DNA from: Motiliproteus sp. MSK22-1
Lineage (GTDB): Bacteria > Pseudomonadota > Gammaproteobacteria > Pseudomonadales > Balneatricaceae
Assembly (NCBI RefSeq): GCF_001968815.1
Contig: NZ_MIEQ01000096.1
Location: 495,271 to 559,270, forward strand
DNA length: 64,000 bases
Direction: 5' to 3'
A program made the translations under genes and the position numbers. Under the pieces are notes generated by a model. The model made no database searches and was not told where the DNA came from. It worked only from the letters and a program-made list of their open reading frames with translations. Below are positions 59,845-64,000 of this stretch, piece by piece (the stretch's first letter is position 1; each line of letters begins with the position of its first letter).

Positions 59845-61065
59845 TTACTGCTCGTAAGATTTGAGGAAGCTGGCTATTCGGCCAATGGCATCTTCCAGTT
59901 CATCAAAGTGGGGTAAAAATACCAACCGGAAGTGTTGTGTGTCAGGCAGGTTAAAGCCGGAGCCCTGAACAATCAGTACTTTTTGCTGAGTCAGTAAATC
60001 CAATGCCATTTTTTCGTCGTTGTGTATCGGATAGACACCGGGATCCAGCTTTGGAAACAAGTACATGGCACCCATAGGTTTAGTGCAGGAAACTCCCGGA
60101 ATCTCATTTAACAGTTTCCAGGCTATTTCTCGCTGATCGTACAGGCGTCCGCCGGGTACAATCAGCTCATTAATGCTCTGATATCCGCCAAGGGCCGTCT
60201 GAATGGCATTCTGAGCAGGTACGTTAGCGCACAGGCGCATATTGGAGAGCATGTCCAGGCCCTCGATGTAGTCGCGAGCCCTATGCTTGGGGCCGCTTAC
60301 AATCATCCATCCCGCTCTGAAGCCAGCAGAGCGGTAGGCTTTTGATAAACCGTTAAAGCTAATAAATAACACGTCTTCAGCCAATGATGCCATCGGTATG
60401 TGTAGCGCATTATCGTATATGATCTTGTCGTATATTTCGTCAGCAAAAATAATGAGCTTATGCTCTCTGGCAAGTTCGACAATTTGCAATAAAACTTCTT
60501 TGGAATAGACAGCACCGGTCGGGTTGTTAGGGTTAATAACGACGATCCCGCGTGTCCGATCAGTAATTTTACTGCGAATGTCTTCTATACTTGGAGTCCA
60601 GTCAGCTGACTCATCGCAAAGGTAATGTACGGGAGTGCCTCCTGCCAAACTGACTGCGGCTGTCCAGAGAGGGTAGTCAGGGGATGGTATCAGCATCTCG
60701 TCGGTGTCATTAATGAGCGCCTGCATCGACATCATTATTAATTCACTGACGCCATTGCCCAGATAGATATCATCAATAGTGACGTTTTCTATTTGCCGAC
60801 GTTGACACTCATGCATAACTGCCTTACGGGCAGAGAACAGTCCTTTTGAGTCGCAATATCCCTGGGCTGAGGGGAGGTTGTGAATTACGTCCTGGACGAT
60901 TTCCTCTGGTGCGTCGAATCCAAAAGGAGCAGGGTTACCTATATTAAGTTTTATGATGCGCTGGCCTTCTTCCTCCAGGCGCTTTGCTTCTTCCAGAACT
61001 GGTCCACGTATGTCGTAACATACGTTGATCAATTTGTTTGATTTTCTGACAACACCCATGCTCAT
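59845..61065 (-). CDS. alaA: Alanine aminotransferase AlaA
   Basis: Class I PLP aminotransferase making alanine from pyruvate and glutamate. The sequence is very close to E. coli AlaA (YfbQ) throughout: LINVCYDIRGPVLEEAKRLE, LNIGNPAPFGFDAPEEI, NLPSAQGYCDSKGLFSARKA, VHYLCDESADW, INPNNPTGAVYSKE, IIFADEIYDKI, the PLP lysine in SFNGLSKAYRSAGFRAGWM and NMRLCANVPAQNAIQTALG. The 406 residues match (405). An ATG two codons downstream is an alternative start. No trace of operon structure; repeat copy E lies upstream. Confidence 0.96.
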   Translation of the reverse strand: MSMGVVRKSNKLINVCYDIRGPVLEEAKRLEEEGQRIIKLNIGNPAPFGFDAPEEIVQDVIHNLPSAQGYCDSKGLFSARKAVMHECQRRQIENVTIDDIYLGNGVSELIMMSMQALINDTDEMLIPSPDYPLWTAAVSLAGGTPVHYLCDESADWTPSIEDIRSKITDRTRGIVVINPNNPTGAVYSKEVLLQIVELAREHKLIIFADEIYDKIIYDNALHIPMASLAEDVLFISFNGLSKAYRSAGFRAGWMIVSGPKHRARDYIEGLDMLSNMRLCANVPAQNAIQTALGGYQSINELIVPGGRLYDQREIAWKLLNEIPGVSCTKPMGAMYLFPKLDPGVYPIHNDEKMALDLLTQQKVLIVQGSGFNLPDTQHFRLVFLPHFDELEDAIGRIASFLKSYEQ

Positions 61066-61113
61066 ACTCTAACTATTAACAAATAGACCTGGTCGGACAG
61101 CTATAATACGCGG

Positions 61114-61192
61114 CTAAGGATCATGCGAACAAGCCCCTGGTGCTTCAGAGGGCTCGCTGAGAACATAATGGACTTATTCGAAGGTTCCCTGA
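61114..61192 (+). repeat. Dispersed palindromic element, copy E
   Basis: About 79 bp. The left arm CTAAGGATCATGCGAACAAG and the right arm CTTATTCGAAGGTTCCCTGA are imperfect inverted repeats around a variable middle. The core ACATAATGGACTTATT differs by one base from copies A and D. It lies in the divergent gap between alaA and the Tag-like gene. Confidence 0.75.
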
Positions 61193-61308
61193 TCAAGAGA
61201 TGCAAAGGGTCAGCGATTAGATACAGCGGCTGATATTCAGGTTCATTTTTGTTAGAAAAGTTTGTAGGTTAGTGTTTTCTTTTACAGTTGCGCGAATAGA
61301 AGGTCTGG

Positions 61309-61977
61309 ATGAAGGATTTTAAATGGATATCAGAGCATGCTTATGCTCATAAAGGTGCGGATTTTATAGAGAGTTGTCTGCCTGAAATCAAAAGTGCTGA
61401 TGAATTGCTTAAGGTGCCAGATGATCGTTACCTCTCTGATATGTCCCGGCGTATATTCCAGGCCGGGTTAAAGCACTCTCTGGTGGATAGCAAGTGGCCG
61501 GAATTTGAGAAAGCGTTTTATGGCTTCGACCCAGAGAAAATATGCCTGATGAGTGATCAGCAGTTGGAAAATCAAATGCAAAATAAGCTGATTATTCGTC
61601 ACTGGGCAAAGATTAAATCAATCAGAACTAATGCTTTGATGATCAGGGATATAGAAAAATCTCAGGGTTCTTTTGCCAGCTTGATAGCGGCTTGGCCATG
61701 TACCGAAATTGTTGACTTATGGGGGCTGTTAAAAAAACAGGGGGCTCAACTGGGAGGCTTGTCAGCTGCATCGTTTCTCCGAATGGCCGGAAAGGATACC
61801 TTCAAACTGACGCCGGATGTGGTTGCAGCACTGATGTCCCAGGCGATTGTTGACAAGACGCCGACAAGTAAGCGAGATCTTCAAGCAGTGCAGAACGCTT
61901 TCAATCAATGGCATAAGGAAAGCAATCGACCGTTCAGCCATATAAGCATGATGCTAGCGTTTACCGTTGGATGGTGA
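61309..61977 (+). CDS. DNA-3-methyladenine glycosylase I-like protein
   Basis: Probable base-excision repair glycosylase of the Tag family, helix-hairpin-helix superfamily. The 222 residues contain the core segment SRRIFQAGLKHSLVDSKWP (about 47-65), parallel to the QAGLSW region of Tag, followed by FEKAFYGFDPEKICLMSDQQL and RTNALMIRDIEKSQGSF as in the family. The Cys and His that bind zinc at the ends of E. coli Tag are not evident, and the wording is divergent, so its substrate may differ. It begins at an ATG with GGTCTGG upstream, a weak ribosome site. It is followed at once by a GC-rich hairpin. Confidence 0.8.
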   Translation: MKDFKWISEHAYAHKGADFIESCLPEIKSADELLKVPDDRYLSDMSRRIFQAGLKHSLVDSKWPEFEKAFYGFDPEKICLMSDQQLENQMQNKLIIRHWAKIKSIRTNALMIRDIEKSQGSFASLIAAWPCTEIVDLWGLLKKQGAQLGGLSAASFLRMAGKDTFKLTPDVVAALMSQAIVDKTPTSKRDLQAVQNAFNQWHKESNRPFSHISMMLAFTVGW

Positions 61978-61982
61978 TACGC

Positions 61983-62010
61983 CGGCGGACTGTTTTGCGT
62001 GCGCCCGCCG
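61983..62010 (+). terminator. GC-rich hairpin after the Tag-like gene
   Basis: CGGCGG (61983-61988) pairs with CCGCCG (62005-62010) across a 16-nt loop, six bases after the stop codon. No T-run follows. Confidence 0.45.
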
Positions 62011-62025
62011 AGCCTGGGTCTGGAA

Positions 62026-62064
62026 GCCACAGAGAACACAATGGGCCTTTGACGGGTTCCCTAA
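62026..62064 (+). repeat. Dispersed palindromic element, copy F (right half)
   Basis: GCCACAGAGAACACAATGGG followed by CCTTTGACGGGTTCCCTAA matches the core and right arm of copy D with several changes; the left arm is absent or unrecognisable. Its outer end, CTAA, contains the stop codon (TAG on the minus strand, 62063-62061) of the YajG-like gene. Confidence 0.65.
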
Positions 62065-62630
62065 TGTTTTATGAAATCAACAAGCTTTTGATCGTTAAAT
62101 AGTCGGGTAAGAGTTTCAGATAAGATATCGTTAATGATTTTCTGATTTTCTTCCTCGCTTGGCAGCTTTATATAGCTGTGGGTTTTGCTGGAGTTGAACT
62201 GACCGTTATGTTCTCTCGATGCTTTTAATACGTTTGCCCTGATGCGAGTTTTCAGTGTTACTTTTTTTGGTACCGAGCTGTCGTCAGCGGTATAGCTGAG
62301 CTCATCGATGATGATATTGACCAGAATGGGACTCGGGCTCATTCCTGTAGTCTGCAACCCAAGGTTTTCAAGGGCTTTTAGCGCAGTTGGGCGCAGGCTT
62401 TCTTCTATAGGGCGGGCGGGGTAGATGTAGCTGCTTTCTGCGTAGACGCCACCTCTAGTCCCCAGTTGATTTTGTGAGCGTCGGTCCTCGATGTTGAGTT
62501 TCACCACATGCGAGACAGGAATGCTATTGGTAACTGTTACCGTTGGGTTGAGCTCTACATTTTGCGGACTGAGAGCGCAGCCAGTAAGTGCGATCGATAA
62601 CAAGGCGAGTAAAGAAGTCTTTAAGAGCAT
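62061..62630 (-). CDS. yajG: YajG-family lipoprotein
   Basis: Outer-membrane-type lipoprotein. The signal is LLALLSIALTGCALSP, with the acylated Cys at residue 18. The YajG-like body starts LNPTVTVTNSIPVSHVVKLN and shows VEDRRSQNQLG-like text (here NIEDRRSQNQLGTRGGVYAE), then LRPTALKALENLGLQTTG and LVNIIIDELSYTADD. The 189 residues match the family. The last residues and stop (FIKH, TAG) lie at the border of repeat copy F. In enterics yajG sits by ampG; here it is next to syd. Function not established. Confidence 0.85.
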   Translation of the reverse strand: MLLKTSLLALLSIALTGCALSPQNVELNPTVTVTNSIPVSHVVKLNIEDRRSQNQLGTRGGVYAESSYIYPARPIEESLRPTALKALENLGLQTTGMSPSPILVNIIIDELSYTADDSSVPKKVTLKTRIRANVLKASREHNGQFNSSKTHSYIKLPSEEENQKIINDILSETLTRLFNDQKLVDFIKH

Positions 62631-62713
62631 GGTATCTAATTCCTGAGTATGTTTTTTTGTGACGGGTTTTGTTTTTGATTTCTATACTGTGATGAGCCTT
62701 TATTTATGAGTAT

Positions 62714-63274
62714 TTATTGTCCTCGCCTGGGTTTTAACTGGCTGAGAAAAACGTCCAGTGAAGGCGCGATTTCTCTGATCGGCGGTTTCCCGGGCTCCTC
62801 CAGGAGAATTCGGCCGCTATCGTTTTCAATACTTAAAATCAGCTCATCCGGTTCTGTACAGGCGAAGAAAAAGGTCGGTGGGGACTTGGCTTTCCGTTTA
62901 GACAGGCAATGACCAATCAGATTGCCTCTGAGTCTCTCGTAATCGCTGTCATTCCAAACAAATAGCAAACTGAGGTGATCGCCATTAAAACTGGCGGGTA
63001 TGGAGTCTGACCAGTACCGACTATAGTACTGCTTAATATCGGTATGAATTTTAAATTCAAGGGCATCCTCGAGTCTTTCAAACAGGTCGGTTGGCTTGTC
63101 TTGCAGTATTGGCTTCCAAGGTGAGTTACTTTCGACGTCCGGGCTTTCCTGATAGCAGGCAGACGGCCAGTCTTCGTCATATGCTATGACCGGAAGTGCT
63201 GTTTCGTCGTTTTGATACTGATCAAGATAAAGGTTGATCAGCTGATCTAAGGCTTGTTCTACTGCTGATGGCAT
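62714..63274 (-). CDS. syd: Syd, SecY-interacting protein
   Basis: Cytoplasmic peripheral membrane protein that binds SecY and may check translocon assembly. The 186 residues are the same size as E. coli Syd (181). Family wording includes SACYQESPDVESNSPWKPIL (split about 39-58), FERLEDALEFKIHTDIKQYYSRYWSD (parts about 65-90) and LLFVWNDSDYERLRGNLIGHCLSKRK. It ends QLKPRRGQ. It lies 83 bp upstream of the yajG-like gene on the same strand, so they may be co-transcribed. Confidence 0.9.
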   Translation of the reverse strand: MPSAVEQALDQLINLYLDQYQNDETALPVIAYDEDWPSACYQESPDVESNSPWKPILQDKPTDLFERLEDALEFKIHTDIKQYYSRYWSDSIPASFNGDHLSLLFVWNDSDYERLRGNLIGHCLSKRKAKSPPTFFFACTEPDELILSIENDSGRILLEEPGKPPIREIAPSLDVFLSQLKPRRGQ

Positions 63275-63791
63275 CTATAGTTATTCCAGTTTTGTGGTTA
63301 TCCGACGGTTGTCACCGTTTTACTGGGTCAAAGCAGGACTGTTTATGCAGCCTGATTACGGCGGTTTGATCGTCCCATTCTTGCGAGTCCGTGTTTTCTA
63401 ATGAGGGATTTGATTCCGCCAGTTTGAAACTATCACTCTATTTGCTGACTTTTATTCTGATATAAACAAAGTAGTTATTTTGTTCACCTTTTGCTGTTTG
63501 TTCAACCGATGCGGGTAAAGAAACTTTCTATGGTGTTAGCAGGTGCTTAGGGTTACCCCTTAACAACAGGAGGGCGGGCTATCAGAGAAGTGGTTTAGCA
63601 TCTGAGTGGGGGCTGTCTGATTGGGAGGCAGAGGGCGCTCAATCCTTTCCCGAGCTGTTTAATGATCCTTTGTAATCAATCGCTTTGCTCTGTTTATCAA
63701 CAATATAAATACTGTTTTTCCAGTGGATAGGTTGCCAATCAGATAATCGATACGGAGAGTCAAAAAACCTGTTTTCTTTTACAAGAAGGGT
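63275..63791. other. Spacer between syd and the tRNA-Asp promoter
   Basis: About 515 bp without a credible gene: frames are short and lack ribosome sites. It includes the presumptive syd promoter. I see no repeat copy, rRNA or other tRNA in it. Confidence 0.4.
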
Positions 63792-63819
63792 TTGACAAGT
63801 ATCCGAAAAAGCGTAGAAT
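63792..63819 (+). promoter_or_regulatory. Sigma-70 promoter of tRNA-Asp
   Basis: TTGACA (63792-63797) and TAGAAT (63814-63819) are separated by 16 bp. The -35 is consensus, the -10 matches five of six, and a GC-containing discriminator follows, as in stable RNA promoters. Transcription would begin about 55 bp before the tRNA. Confidence 0.85.
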
Positions 63820-63880
63820 TCGCAGCTCCTGATTTGGGCGGTACGGAAACTTGTTTCCTCTGCCAGATAAAGGGGATTGC

Positions 63881-63957
63881 GGAGCGGTAGTTCAGCTGGT
63901 TAGAATACCGGCCTGTCACGCCGGGGGTCGCGGGTTCGAATCCCGTCCGTTCCGCCA
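63881..63957 (+). tRNA. tRNA-Asp (anticodon GTC)
   Basis: 77 nt with encoded CCA. The acceptor stem GGAGCGG pairs with CCGTTCC (one G-T), the D-arm is GTTCAGCTGGTTAGAATAC, the anticodon loop CTGTCAC carries GTC, and the T-arm GGGTTCGAATCCC is perfect. The anticodon GUC starts with G34, the position that queuosine replaces, so this tRNA is a natural substrate for the mannosyltransferase-like enzyme at 44016-45170. The sequence continues to the right edge with no second tRNA visible. Confidence 0.98.
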
Positions 63958-64000
63958 CTTTGATTGAGCTGATCGATAAGGTCAGCGTTAATCGGAAGAA

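Noticed and set aside
63351..63417. Very short ATG frame between syd and tRNA-Asp
   Set aside because: Fewer than 20 codons, with nothing beyond a chance AGGA upstream to support translation.

Overview
This 64 kb window is chromosomal DNA from a gammaproteobacterium, most likely a marine Pseudomonas/Oceanospirillales-type organism; I cannot name the genus. The evidence is the gene content (psp operon, hda, syd, yajG, alaA, fecI/fecR plus receptor, slyD-type FKBP) and the order DUF3108-purN-purM / DUF2066-perM-hda / DUF2069-wrbA-arsC-like / yihY, which resembles Pseudomonas-type chromosomes. Base composition looks moderate and fairly even by eye. I see no prophage, insertion sequence, integron or CRISPR array, so this is mostly core genome with some accessory pieces.

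Layout. 1-4300: an MdlA-type ABC exporter running off the left edge, then pspF divergent from pspABC with a sigma-54 promoter between them. 4346-14697: folding and purine genes (FKBP, DUF3108, purN, purM), then DUF2066-perM-hda, a small zinc-ribbon-like protein, DUF2069-wrbA-arsC-like, yihY and acyP. 14840-22798: an all-plus-strand signalling island of seven genes: a receiver-DUF3369 kinase, a hemerythrin-PAS kinase, a receiver protein, a 101-aa protein, an HDOD protein, a receiver with a degenerate HD-GYP domain, and a final receiver protein. This is the best candidate for an undescribed system. 22938-33640: proS, a DUF523 (TudS-like) protein, a ChaN-like lipoprotein, ansA, an XRE-type regulator, alr divergent from an Lrp-type regulator, a DsbA-like protein and a DUF3179 protein. 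34305-38356: a MocR regulator divergent from alaX, a YbaK-type deacylase and a DUF2959 lipoprotein. 38539-42906: an envelope operon encoding an MMPL/RND transporter, a LolA-like protein and an outer-membrane barrel. 43407-49863: DUF3135, a queuosine-mannosyltransferase-like enzyme, and a Fur-box-preceded sigma factor/FecR/TonB-receptor iron-uptake cluster. 49949-64000: an unlinked trpB, pdxB, a PilZ protein, a NAD-kinase-like protein, htpX, an RlmI-like methyltransferase, a GGDEF-EAL protein, alaA, a Tag-like glycosylase, yajG, syd and tRNA-Asp.

Two non-coding patterns cut across the gene list. First, a dispersed palindromic element of about 70-80 bp occurs six times (near 4.9, 25.0, 32.6, 53.6, 61.1 and 62.0 kb), always between genes, and in at least one case its edge supplies a neighbour's stop codon. 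Second, almost every convergent gene pair is separated by a stem-loop, often with a long loop and no T-tract.

Themes linking the genes are cyclic-di-GMP and two-component signalling (the island, the PilZ protein, the GGDEF-EAL protein), envelope stress and lipid handling (psp, htpX, MMPL-LolA-barrel, DsbA-like), tRNA quality and modification (proS, alaX, YbaK-like, queuosine glycosyltransferase, TudS-like) and iron uptake.
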